Shown here one piece after another: positions 1 to 6,976 of a stretch of 16,682 nt of DNA. The notes under the pieces are model-generated. The model worked only from the letters and a program-made list of their open reading frames with translations. It was not told the origin of the DNA and did no database searches. Positions within the stretch are counted from its first letter, which is position 1; every line of letters starts with the position of its first letter. Source of the stretch: CAYUHJ01 sp964444365 (lineage in GTDB: Bacteria; Planctomycetota; Planctomycetia; Gemmatales; Gemmataceae); NCBI GenBank assembly GCA_964444365.1, contig CAYUHJ010000140.1:1-16682 (forward strand), written 5' to 3'. The translations under genes and the position numbers were made by a program.

Positions 1-29
1 GTCATGCCGAATCGCATGGATTGGTTTTC

Positions 30-58
30 CTCCCCTCTCCCCAACGGGGAGAGGGGAG
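30..58. repeat. Palindromic CCCCTCTCC/GGGGAGAGG repeat, left-edge copy
   Basis: A perfect 13-bp inverted repeat (30-42 against 46-58) with loop AAC. The same pyrimidine/purine palindrome recurs at the right edge (16651-16675), and related units lie at 13813-13911. All copies are intergenic, so this is probably a dispersed REP-like element rather than a gene-specific signal. What lies further left is outside the window. Confidence 0.7.
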
Positions 59-87
59 CAAGAATCGGGATCAGGTCAACGCATAAA

Positions 88-110
88 CGGGCGGGGGTGT
101 CCCCCGCCCG
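88..110 (-). terminator. Hairpin terminator downstream of the BBP7 gene
   Basis: A perfect 10-bp stem (88-97 against 101-110) with a 3-nt loop lies 27 nt beyond the stop codon of the minus-strand BBP7 gene. Read on the minus strand the stem is followed by TTTA, a short U tract. It therefore resembles an intrinsic terminator with a weak tail. Confidence 0.6.
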
Positions 111-136
111 TCGGCGTGCCAGGCCGCAAACTCGAC

Positions 137-1567
137 TCAGTACCGCAACTGGAAGCCGAACGTCACCCCTTGAATCCAGAAGTCGTCCTGGGTGAAGAGG
201 GGGTTGGCCACCGGGATCGCGCCGCCGAACCCGTAGCTCGGGCTGGTCGGGATCACGCCGGGGTTGACGGTCGTGGAGAACTGGGAGCCCGGCCGGACGA
301 CGCGGGTCGTGTACAGGCCGTTGTACCCGATGGTCGTCGTGAACCAGCTCGTCCAGTTGTACCCGAGCGACGCGGTGATCTGCGGGATCGCCGCGAACTC
401 GTCGTTGTTGAACCGGCCCGAGTTGGTGGCGTTCGCGAACACCCCGCCGGGCACCGTCGAGACGATGTTCCGGGTCACGTCGGTCACGGTGCTGGACCCG
501 GCGATGTCGACCCGCTGGTTCATCACCCCGAGGCCGACCTTGGCCGACGCGGACAGCAGCCAGTTGCAGTACGCGACCTGGCCGGACAGCCCGATCGCCC
601 CGCCGTAGAACCGGTTGAGCGTCTCGAACCCGTCGTTCACCCCGATGATGGCCGGCGAGGCGTAGGTCTTGCCGTCGACCGTCGCGGTCGCCCCGCGGAG
701 CAGGGTGGACTGCGAGGTGAGGTTCAGGGTCTCGTTCACTTCGAGGAACTGGAACCCGGTCGTCAGGTTGACCGCGTACAGGCAGCCGCCGCCCGGCTCG
801 GACCGGAACAGGTTGACGATCGGCCCGCCGTCCGCCCCGTAGCTGCGGCTCGTCGAGTTCACGTTGACGACGCCGCCGGCGAAGTTCGGGAACGTCACGA
901 GGACCACGGACGGCAGCCCGGTCGCGGCGTTGATGAACGGCCGGGCGAGCAGCGGCTGGCCGCTCGTGTCGGACTGGGCGGTGAACGTGTTCTCGCCGCG
1001 TTCGAGGGCGAACCCGGTCGCCTCGACGCCCCACCGCTGGCACTGGTCGCAGAAGAACCCGCCGCTAACGCGGAACCCGCTGACGACGTTGTACCCGAGG
1101 TTCGAGGTCGAGTGCAGGACCTGGGTCGTCGGGTTGCCCGGCACGCCGCCGTCGGCCGGGGCCGAGGTGGTGACGAACGGGATGGCGGCCGGCTGGGCCT
1201 TGACGAAGTTCAGCAGGTAGTCGCCGGACCACCACACGTGCGGGGCGACCGGCCGGGTCGCCCACCGGGGGGTCTGGGTTTCCCACCGGGGCTGGCCGTA
1301 CAGGCCGGGCGGCGGGTAGCCGGGGGCCCCGGACGGGTCGCCGCCGGGCATCCCGCCGGGGAACCCGCCGGGAAAGCCCGCGTCCCCGCCCGGCCCGATC
1401 GGCGGGGGGATGGGGTCCACGTGGTTGGTGGGCATGAGCCCGTCGTACCCCCCGAACGGCGCGACGGCCGCCGGGGCCGGCGGGACCGGCGAGCCGGGGG
1501 CCTGTGCGAACGCCGCCCCCGCCCCGGCGGTCATCGCCGCGATCGTCCCGAGCAACTTCTTCCGCAT
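137..1567 (-). CDS. BBP7 family outer-membrane beta-barrel protein
   Basis: A 476-aa protein of the planctomycete BBP7 (DUF1551) family, predicted to sit in the outer membrane; its function is not established. A Sec-type signal peptide is visible at residues 1-22 (MRKK, hydrophobic core, AFAQA). Residues 24-95 form a Pro/Gly-rich linker. The domain runs from about 110 (VWWSGDYLLNF) to the end, with alternating polar/aromatic strands and a C-terminal aromatic residue (FGFQLRY), as expected of a barrel protein. A Cys pair (CDQC) lies in the first third of the domain. The start is ATG 1567: AGGAG lies 7 nt upstream and a signal peptide follows directly, whereas the frame's 60-residue upstream extension is low-complexity and unlike a leader. 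It is a single gene, divergent from ispE, with a hairpin terminator downstream. Confidence 0.88.
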   Translation of the reverse strand: MRKKLLGTIAAMTAGAGAAFAQAPGSPVPPAPAAVAPFGGYDGLMPTNHVDPIPPPIGPGGDAGFPGGFPGGMPGGDPSGAPGYPPPGLYGQPRWETQTPRWATRPVAPHVWWSGDYLLNFVKAQPAAIPFVTTSAPADGGVPGNPTTQVLHSTSNLGYNVVSGFRVSGGFFCDQCQRWGVEATGFALERGENTFTAQSDTSGQPLLARPFINAATGLPSVVLVTFPNFAGGVVNVNSTSRSYGADGGPIVNLFRSEPGGGCLYAVNLTTGFQFLEVNETLNLTSQSTLLRGATATVDGKTYASPAIIGVNDGFETLNRFYGGAIGLSGQVAYCNWLLSASAKVGLGVMNQRVDIAGSSTVTDVTRNIVSTVPGGVFANATNSGRFNNDEFAAIPQITASLGYNWTSWFTTTIGYNGLYTTRVVRPGSQFSTTVNPGVIPTSPSYGFGGAIPVANPLFTQDDFWIQGVTFGFQLRY

Positions 1568-2042
1568 GGCACGCTCCTGAACGGATAGCCGCCCCTGGGG
1601 CGGGGCGACGGCCGGAGCCGACACCCACCTGCCCGGCGGTGTGAGCGGGTCACCCCTCGGCGGCGGCCCCCGATCGGGTTCCGCGCCGCCCGGAAGGACG
1701 TACCCTTCCTGTTGTCCCTTACAATCGGCACCCCCGGACCCGGACATGAGGCGGATTCCGCAGACCCGGCAAGACCGGCCGAAACGCCCTCACGCGCACC
1801 GGCGGACCCGGCAGGGGGGGGTCTCACCGCGGCGACTTCATCTTCCCCACTTGACCGGGTCGGATTTTTGCGGTAGTGTCCGACCCAACCTACTTGATTT
1901 GACACCCGGGAGAGTGAAAGTCGGACCGACGCCCCCCGAACGGGACGACCCGGTCCGCCGCACACCACGGACGGTTGCGAATGTCCCACGCTTCTTCGCC
2001 AGCCCACGGACGGGTGTCGACGCACTTCCTGCGCGTGCCCCG
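1568..2042. other. Divergent intergenic region between BBP7 and ispE
   Basis: These 475 bases hold no convincing gene. The ispE frame stays open back to 1641, but that extension is Pro/Arg-rich and lacks family features. A candidate plus-strand promoter lies at 1851-1879, followed by a locally AT-richer patch (about 1885-1905). A 22-codon ATG frame (1981-2049) ends 4 nt inside ispE and could be a leader peptide or chance. A GC-rich palindrome near 1589-1603 sits just upstream of the BBP7 ribosome-binding site. Confidence 0.6.
1851..1879 (+). promoter_or_regulatory. Candidate sigma70-type promoter for ispE-spoVG
   Basis: TTGACC (1851-1856) matches the -35 consensus at 5 of 6 positions. It is followed after exactly 17 nt by TAGTGT (1874-1879), a poor -10 with 3 of 6 matches. 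It would leave a leader of about 155 nt before ATG 2043. It was found by eye in GC-rich DNA and is tentative. Confidence 0.3.
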
Positions 2043-2984
2043 ATGCTGAGCCAGCGACCCGGCGACCCCGCTTCCGGCGGGTCAGACACCGTTCCGTTCG
2101 CGGGCTTCCCGGCCGGCCCGGACGCCGTCGTCGCGGCGGCCCCGGCCAAGGTGAACCTGCACCTGGAGGTGCTCGGCAAGCGGCCGGACGGCTACCACGC
2201 GGTCGAGACCCTGATCCTCGCGGTGGACCTGTTCGACACGCTGGACGTGCGGCGCGACCCGGCCGGGGCACTGACCCTGGAGTGCGACCCGCCGGGGCTG
2301 CCGACCGGGCCGCAGAACCTCGTCTGGAAGGCGGCCGACGCCCTCCGGCGGGCGACCGGAACGACCGAAGGCGCGGCGGTCCGCCTGACGAAACGCATCC
2401 CGCACGAGGCGGGGCTCGGCGGCGGGTCGAGCGACGCGGCGGCGGCGATCCTGGCCCTGAACCGGGTCTGGAACCTGGGCCGCACGCGGGAGGAACTGCT
2501 CCCGGTGGCCGCCGAGGTCGGGTCGGACGTGGGGTTCTTCCTCTCCCCGTCGGCGGCGTGGTGTACGGGCCGCGGCGAGGTGGTGGAACCCGAGGAGGTC
2601 GGCGGCGAGTTCCACCTGGTGCTCGCGAAGCCGGACGTCGGCCTGAGCACGGCGGCGGTGTACCGGCGGGTAACCGTCCCCGCGAGGCCGGTCGACGGGA
2701 CGGAAATTCGCACGGCGTTGCGAACCGGCGACCCGGACCGACTCGCCCGGGCGCTGTTCAACCGACTGCAGGAGCCCGCACTCGTGGCGGAGCCGGCGGT
2801 CGGCCGAGTTCTCCAGACGCTGGCCGAGTGCGACCCGCTCGGCCGGCTGATGTCGGGCAGCGGGTCGTGTTGCTTTGCGGTGTGCCGGGACCGGGCCGAC
2901 GCGGGCCGGGTGGCCGGGGAGTTTCGGGCGAGGTGGTCCGGCGTCGGATGCCGGGTGTTCGCGGTCCGCGGTCGGCGGGTGTGA
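2043..2984 (+). CDS. ispE: 4-diphosphocytidyl-2-C-methyl-D-erythritol kinase
   Basis: A 313-aa GHMP kinase that phosphorylates the 2-OH of CDP-methylerythritol using ATP, in the cytoplasmic MEP route to isoprenoid precursors. The family landmarks appear in order: PAKVNLHLEVLGKRPDGYH at 34-52, with the catalytic Lys equivalent K36; the ATP-binding glycine loop GLGGGSSDAAAA at 124-135; GSDVGFFL at 160-167, with the catalytic Asp equivalent D162; and the third GHMP motif LMSGSGS at 269-275. Length is slightly above the usual 280-300 because about 30 residues precede the first motif. ATG 2043 is the last in-frame ATG before the domain, although no strong Shine-Dalgarno precedes it. GTG 1914 is also in frame, but its GGGAG is too close and the added residues are not domain-like. 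spoVG follows after 34 nt, a pairing also seen in other bacteria. Confidence 0.95.
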   Translation: MLSQRPGDPASGGSDTVPFAGFPAGPDAVVAAAPAKVNLHLEVLGKRPDGYHAVETLILAVDLFDTLDVRRDPAGALTLECDPPGLPTGPQNLVWKAADALRRATGTTEGAAVRLTKRIPHEAGLGGGSSDAAAAILALNRVWNLGRTREELLPVAAEVGSDVGFFLSPSAAWCTGRGEVVEPEEVGGEFHLVLAKPDVGLSTAAVYRRVTVPARPVDGTEIRTALRTGDPDRLARALFNRLQEPALVAEPAVGRVLQTLAECDPLGRLMSGSGSCCFAVCRDRADAGRVAGEFRARWSGVGCRVFAVRGRRV

Positions 2985-3018
2985 CCCCAGGAGAGACCCC
3001 CATTCAAGGAGTACGGCG

Positions 3019-3612
3019 GTGGTCATCACGGAAGTACGGATCAAACTGTGCGAGGAGAACAACGAGCGGCTGCTCGCGTTCTGCTCGGTGACGTTCGACA
3101 ACGCCTTCGTCGTCCGCGACTTGAAGATCATCGAAGGGACGAAGGGCGTGTTCGTGGCCATGCCGAGCCGCAAGCTCACGGACCGGTGCCCGGGGTGCGG
3201 CAGCAAGAACCACCTGCGGTCGCGGTTCTGCAACCAGTGCGGCACCCGCCTCGACGAGGGCCGCGCGGTCCGCGACCAGGACGGCCGGGCCAAGCTGCAC
3301 GCGGACATCGCCCACCCGATCCACTCCGGCTCGCGGGAAATGGTCCAGTCCGCCGTCGTCCGGGCGTACAGCGAGGAGCGCGAGCGGGCCAAGATGCCGG
3401 GCTACGTCTGCCGGTACGACGACTACGACTCGGACTACGAGGAGGCGGACGCCGCGATGAGCTACGGCGCGGTCGTCAGCGAGATGGGCCGCACGGTGAA
3501 GGCCCACGGCCCGCACTCGCCGGCCCCGAAGGGCATGACCCCGCGCGGGGTCGACGCGAAGGCGCGGATCGTCGCCGGCGGCGGCGAGGGGTTCGGGTCG
3601 GGGATCAACTGA
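3019..3612 (+). CDS. spoVG: SpoVG family regulator with an inserted zinc ribbon
   Basis: A 197-aa SpoVG-family protein; characterised members bind nucleic acid and act as global regulators. Residues 1-52 match the first half of SpoVG (VTFDNAFVVRDLKIIEG, then VAMPSRK). Residues 96-125 match the second half (DIAHPIHSGSREMVQSAVV). Between them lies a zinc-ribbon-like segment with C57, C60, C71 and C74 (CPGC...CNQC). An acidic/Tyr-rich stretch follows (YDDYDSDYEEAD, 133-144), then a Gly-rich end, making it about twice the length of a typical SpoVG. Start codon is GTG 3019, chosen because AAGGAGT (3005-3011) lies 7 nt upstream and the residues after it match the usual SpoVG N-terminus. It is probably co-transcribed with ispE and ends just before a long hairpin. 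Confidence 0.92.
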   Translation: MVITEVRIKLCEENNERLLAFCSVTFDNAFVVRDLKIIEGTKGVFVAMPSRKLTDRCPGCGSKNHLRSRFCNQCGTRLDEGRAVRDQDGRAKLHADIAHPIHSGSREMVQSAVVRAYSEERERAKMPGYVCRYDDYDSDYEEADAAMSYGAVVSEMGRTVKAHGPHSPAPKGMTPRGVDAKARIVAGGGEGFGSGIN

Positions 3613-3618
3613 ACGGTT

Positions 3619-3677
3619 AGCGGCGAGGCGTAGCCGAGCGCGGGACTCGCACCCGCGCTCGGCTACGCCTCGCGGCT
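3619..3677. repeat. Long hairpin repeat with ACTCGCA loop, copy 1
   Basis: A perfect 22-bp stem (3623-3644 against 3652-3673) with loop ACTCGCA, extended outward by three more pairs after one mismatch. It fills the gap between the convergent spoVG and dsbD stops (3612 and 3686) and could serve as a bidirectional terminator, although no U tract is seen. A second copy with the same loop lies at 5792-5852. Confidence 0.8.
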
Positions 3678-3683
3678 CCACGG

Positions 3684-5771
3684 TTACTTCCCTTCGAGGG
3701 GTTTCCGCAGGAACTCGGCGAACTTCGCCGCGTCGTTGATCTTCCCCTCGTCGTAAATGCCCAGGACCTTGGCCCCGCCGCCGGGCTTCGGTTCGAGAAT
3801 CACGTACAGCGGAAGTTGCTGGGTGCCGAACAACGTTTCCTGAAACTGCAAGTTCGCATATGCCTCCGCGGTGCGGCCCCCCGCGGGCGGCTGCGTCGTG
3901 TAGAACTCGGCGGGCACGTCGTCGGTGTACATCTGCACGAGCGTGTACCGCTGGAGCAATGCACGCACCTTCGACTGAGTGAACACGTCGCGTTCGTTCA
4001 GCTTGCAGTTGGTACACGTCACGCCGGTGAAGTCCACGAAAATCAGTGGTTTGCCAGGCGACGGACGTTCGAGCGCCGACTTCAAATCCGAACCCCAGGG
4101 TAATTCCTCTTCGGCCGCCGCGGGTTCCGGTAGCAGGAACGCATCGACCCAGGCGTACACCACTCCACCCGGCCGCTGGGTGCTCGTGCCGTTCTTCCAA
4201 AGTGCCGGCGTGAGATAGATTCCGAGCCCGATGAATCCGACCCCGAAAATCATCCGGAGCACGCCGACGTTCGGTTGCTCCTCATCGTGCGGCAAGCGGA
4301 ACAGATTCAGCAAATACAGTCCCGTGACGGCCGCGATGGCCACCCACGCGGAGAGTGACACGTCGTAGGTGAAGAACTCGGCCCGGTCGAGGAGTCGCAG
4401 TTCCGCCGTGCGGAAGAACTTGAACGCGGCCGCGAGTTCGAGGAACCCCATCACCGCCTTCACGGTGTCGAGCCAGCCGCCGGACTTCGGCAGTTTCTTC
4501 AGCAGACTCGGGAAGAGTGCGAGCACGAAGAACGGCGACGCGAACGCCGTGGCGAACACGACCCCCGCCAGGGCCAGGGACGCCGTCGAGAAGTTGCCGC
4601 TGGCCGCCATTCCCGCGAAGCCGCCGAGGAACGGCGCGACGCAGGTGAAGCTCACGATGCTGAATGCAACTGCCCCGAACACGGTGCCGAGCGTCCCGCC
4701 GCCCGCCCGTCGCTTCTCCGCGCCGCGAAGAAGGAACCCCGGCAACGCGATGTCGTACATCCCGAACAGGCTCAGCGCGAAGAACACGAACAGGCCGCCC
4801 AGGAACACGTTCATGTACGGGTCGACACTGAGTTGCCGGAAGATCGAGAGCAGAAACACGGCCGACGACCCGAGCACGACAATGATCGTGGCACAGTACA
4901 CGCTCGCAAGTTTGAGCACTTGCTTCGGCGACTGATGGCTCTGCTTCAGGAATAAGCTCACAGTAATCGGAATCATCGGGAAGACGCACGGTGTGACGAG
5001 CGACACGAAGCCCCAGAACGCCGCCGCGAGTAGAAGCGGCCCGAGACCCCCACTCGATTCGTTCGCCGAGATCCCGCCGAGGTCGATCTTCGACTTCAGT
5101 GAATCCAGTCCGGCGGTGTGATCGGCGGCTGAAACGGGTGCTTTCCGGACAAGGCCGTGCGACGACTTGACCGGTTCGAGGGTCTTCAGTCCCGTTTCGG
5201 GATTGGGGACAACTTTCGGTGGGGTGTCGGCGAAGAACTTGGCGGCATCGACCGGCAATGTGTCCGCCAGGCCGGCGAGCACTTCCAGTTCGGCAGACGG
5301 GTTCGTCAGCGGGATGCAGTTATCCTTGTCGCACGCCTGGATGCGGGTGCCGTACAGAACGACCGGTTGCTTCCCCGCTGGGGCCGTGGGAGAGACGGCC
5401 ACTCGCAGGTTCCAGGTTGCGGGCTTCTTGAAGATCTGGTCGAACTCGCCCATTTCGGGTGCTTTGACGATGGCCCCGGGCGGATCGGTAATCGGGTCGA
5501 GAATCGCGAAATCGGTCAACTTCCCGGCCGATTCGAGGCGGCCCGTCGTCACTTTGTTCCGGGCAAGTTGATCCTTCGGCACGTTCACGGGGTAGGTGTA
5601 ACAGCCCGGCTTCGGAGCAATCGTCATCTTGAGCGTGACGACCTGCCCTGGCTTGGCAGTTGGCGGGTCGAACGTGAGGGTCAAGTCGGCCACATCTGCG
5701 AAGGTCCGCTTCTGGGCGAACGCGGGTGCTGTCGCAATGATGGCAACGGCCATTGCCAGGAGAGTTCGCAT
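3684..5771 (-). CDS. dsbD: Thiol:disulfide interchange protein DsbD, full length
   Basis: A 695-aa inner-membrane protein that carries electrons from cytoplasmic thioredoxin to extracytoplasmic thiol proteins. A signal peptide spans 1-20 (APAFAQ). The alpha domain follows (about 25-165) with cysteines C147 and C152 in CDKDNC. The CcdA-like transmembrane core spans about 243-525, with C262 in TPCVFPMIP and C377 in SFTCVAPFLGG as the expected membrane pair. The C-terminal thioredoxin-like gamma domain (about 560-690) has CTNC at 586-589. All three cysteine pairs needed for the relay are present. ATG 5771 is preferred over the in-frame TTG 5777 because GAGG (5778-5781) is 6 nt from the ATG but touches the TTG. 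The stand-alone alpha-domain gene lies 90 nt upstream, with a long hairpin in the gap. Confidence 0.93.
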   Translation of the reverse strand: MRTLLAMAVAIIATAPAFAQKRTFADVADLTLTFDPPTAKPGQVVTLKMTIAPKPGCYTYPVNVPKDQLARNKVTTGRLESAGKLTDFAILDPITDPPGAIVKAPEMGEFDQIFKKPATWNLRVAVSPTAPAGKQPVVLYGTRIQACDKDNCIPLTNPSAELEVLAGLADTLPVDAAKFFADTPPKVVPNPETGLKTLEPVKSSHGLVRKAPVSAADHTAGLDSLKSKIDLGGISANESSGGLGPLLLAAAFWGFVSLVTPCVFPMIPITVSLFLKQSHQSPKQVLKLASVYCATIIVVLGSSAVFLLSIFRQLSVDPYMNVFLGGLFVFFALSLFGMYDIALPGFLLRGAEKRRAGGGTLGTVFGAVAFSIVSFTCVAPFLGGFAGMAASGNFSTASLALAGVVFATAFASPFFVLALFPSLLKKLPKSGGWLDTVKAVMGFLELAAAFKFFRTAELRLLDRAEFFTYDVSLSAWVAIAAVTGLYLLNLFRLPHDEEQPNVGVLRMIFGVGFIGLGIYLTPALWKNGTSTQRPGGVVYAWVDAFLLPEPAAAEEELPWGSDLKSALERPSPGKPLIFVDFTGVTCTNCKLNERDVFTQSKVRALLQRYTLVQMYTDDVPAEFYTTQPPAGGRTAEAYANLQFQETLFGTQQLPLYVILEPKPGGGAKVLGIYDEGKINDAAKFAEFLRKPLEGK

Positions 5772-5791
5772 GCACAACCTCGCAACGGTGG

Positions 5792-5852
5792 AGCCGCGAC
5801 GCGGGAGCGGAGCGGGGGACTCGCACCCGCGCTCCGCTCCCGCGTCGCGGCT
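5792..5852. repeat. Long hairpin repeat with ACTCGCA loop, copy 2
   Basis: A 27-bp stem (5792-5818 against 5826-5852) with one G/G mismatch and loop ACTCGCA, identical to the loop of the 3619-3677 copy. It occupies most of the gap between the DsbD alpha-domain gene and dsbD, ending 10 nt short of the dsbD ribosome-binding site. In the transcript it could stabilise the upstream message or limit read-through into dsbD. Confidence 0.8.
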
Positions 5853-5861
5853 ACACGAAAC

Positions 5862-6440
5862 TCACTGCCCGAGTGCCTTTTTCACGTCGTCCGCGTACTT
5901 CGCGTCCACCGGCACTGCGGGGCCGTCGAGCACCTTCAGCGTCGCTTCGGGCGTGAGGGCCTTCGCGGGGAAGCAGTTGTCCTTGTCGCAGACGTTCAAC
6001 TTGAAGCTGGGAATCTTGACCGTCAGCGGGCCGGGCGTCGCCTTCGGCGAAACGACGGCCTTGCGCTCGTACACGGCCGTGCCGGGGATGTAGATCAGTT
6101 CCGCGATGCCGAGTTCCGGCTCCGCCTTCGTCTTGAAGTCGAGCGGGTCGCGGGTTTCGCCGACGAACACGACCCCGGCCGGTTCCGGGAACGCGAGCTT
6201 GTTCACCATCCCCGCGGCCGCCTTGTCCGGCTGCACGACGGGGTAAGTGTGGTAGCCGGGGTTGAGCGTCACCGTGAGCTTGAACGTGACCGTTTGCCCC
6301 GGCTTCGCCTCCGCGGGCTCGAAGGTCGCCTCGACCTTCTTGACGGCCTTGTCGAACCACGGCGGGTTCTTGTCCGCAGCCGGAAGCAGGGAACTTCCGA
6401 GGGCAAGGACCAGAGCGGCAAGCTGTCCGTGGCGGGGCAT
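5862..6440 (-). CDS. Stand-alone DsbD alpha-domain (DsbD_N-like) secreted protein
   Basis: A 192-aa protein with a signal peptide (residues 1-22, ending LLPAA) and a single DsbD N-terminal-like immunoglobulin-fold domain. It resembles the alpha domain of the adjacent DsbD: EPAEAKPGQTVTFKL and GYHTYPV here against DPPTAKPGQVVTLKM and GCYTYPV there. It keeps the same cysteine pair, C151 and C156, in CDKDNC. It has no transmembrane core or thioredoxin domain. By family logic it should accept electrons from DsbD's membrane domain, or hand them to a client, outside the inner membrane; this is inference. ATG 6440 has AAGGG 7 nt upstream. It lies 39 nt after the 159-aa gene and 90 nt before dsbD. 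It probably arose from duplication of an alpha domain. Confidence 0.85.
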   Translation of the reverse strand: MPRHGQLAALVLALGSSLLPAADKNPPWFDKAVKKVEATFEPAEAKPGQTVTFKLTVTLNPGYHTYPVVQPDKAAAGMVNKLAFPEPAGVVFVGETRDPLDFKTKAEPELGIAELIYIPGTAVYERKAVVSPKATPGPLTVKIPSFKLNVCDKDNCFPAKALTPEATLKVLDGPAVPVDAKYADDVKKALGQ

Positions 6441-6479
6441 CAGATCACCCTTTTGGGAGTATTCGCGGGCGGTGTCAGG

Positions 6480-6959
6480 CTACACTAATGCGGCGACCGG
6501 GGGCCACTCGGCGTTGATGAGTGGTTCCTCGCGCACCTCCAAGGTGACCAAATCGACTGTGAGCCGGCTGACCTTGAGGATGGGCATGTACTGCGAGTAG
6601 GCAACGAACTCGAACTTCCCACCGGAAACGCGAGGCTCGTTCTCGGAACGAAGGAGCGAGAAGTGTTGCTCCAACTCGGGCCACATTGTTTCCCGTGGGA
6701 AGATGTGATGCGCCCGGTCGGAGAGCAGACAGACGAGGTACGCCAATCCGACCGGATCCGAGGTCGCCAACTCCTCCACGTTCACGCGAGACGAAGCAAA
6801 AATGTCGGCCAACTCGCCGAGTGACCGAACCTCCCGGCTGACTCCCTGCTTCTCGAACAACACAGTTTGGCGGGTGAGTCGGCCCGACCCCGACACTTCT
6901 ATGGCGATGATCCCGTCGGGAAGGGCGATTTCGCCCGACCGCCACGTTGATGCGTTCAT
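6480..6959 (-). CDS. Hypothetical protein, candidate partner of the HEXXH protein
   Basis: A 159-aa protein that I do not recognise. It has no signal peptide or transmembrane segment and looks like a soluble mixed alpha/beta protein, with an internal AYLVCLLSDRAHHIF stretch and a beta-rich C-terminal half. The start is ATG 6959: GAGG lies 6 nt upstream, whereas the in-frame TTG 6980 would overlap the previous gene's stop. It begins 17 nt after the stop of the HEXXH-motif gene, so the two are almost certainly co-transcribed and translationally close. That arrangement is common for an effector followed by its immunity or inhibitor protein, but no family match supports this. Its third positions appear less GC-rich than those of the flanking ispE or epimerase genes. 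Confidence 0.75.
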   Translation of the reverse strand: MNASTWRSGEIALPDGIIAIEVSGSGRLTRQTVLFEKQGVSREVRSLGELADIFASSRVNVEELATSDPVGLAYLVCLLSDRAHHIFPRETMWPELEQHFSLLRSENEPRVSGGKFEFVAYSQYMPILKVSRLTVDLVTLEVREEPLINAEWPPVAALV

Positions 6960-6976
6960 GATGCGCCTCGATGAGT

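Noticed and set aside
116..1588. A 490-codon plus-strand open frame opposite the BBP7 gene
   Set aside because: It is an antisense shadow rich in Arg/Val/Gly with no motifs, while the minus strand has a signal peptide and barrel features.
1641..2042. N-terminal extension of ispE to an upstream in-frame start
   Set aside because: The extra residues match nothing in GHMP kinases and are Pro/Arg-rich; ATG 2043 already leaves a longer than usual N-terminus.
2082..3392. A 436-codon minus-strand open frame across ispE and spoVG
   Set aside because: It spans two well-identified plus-strand genes and their junction and has shadow composition.
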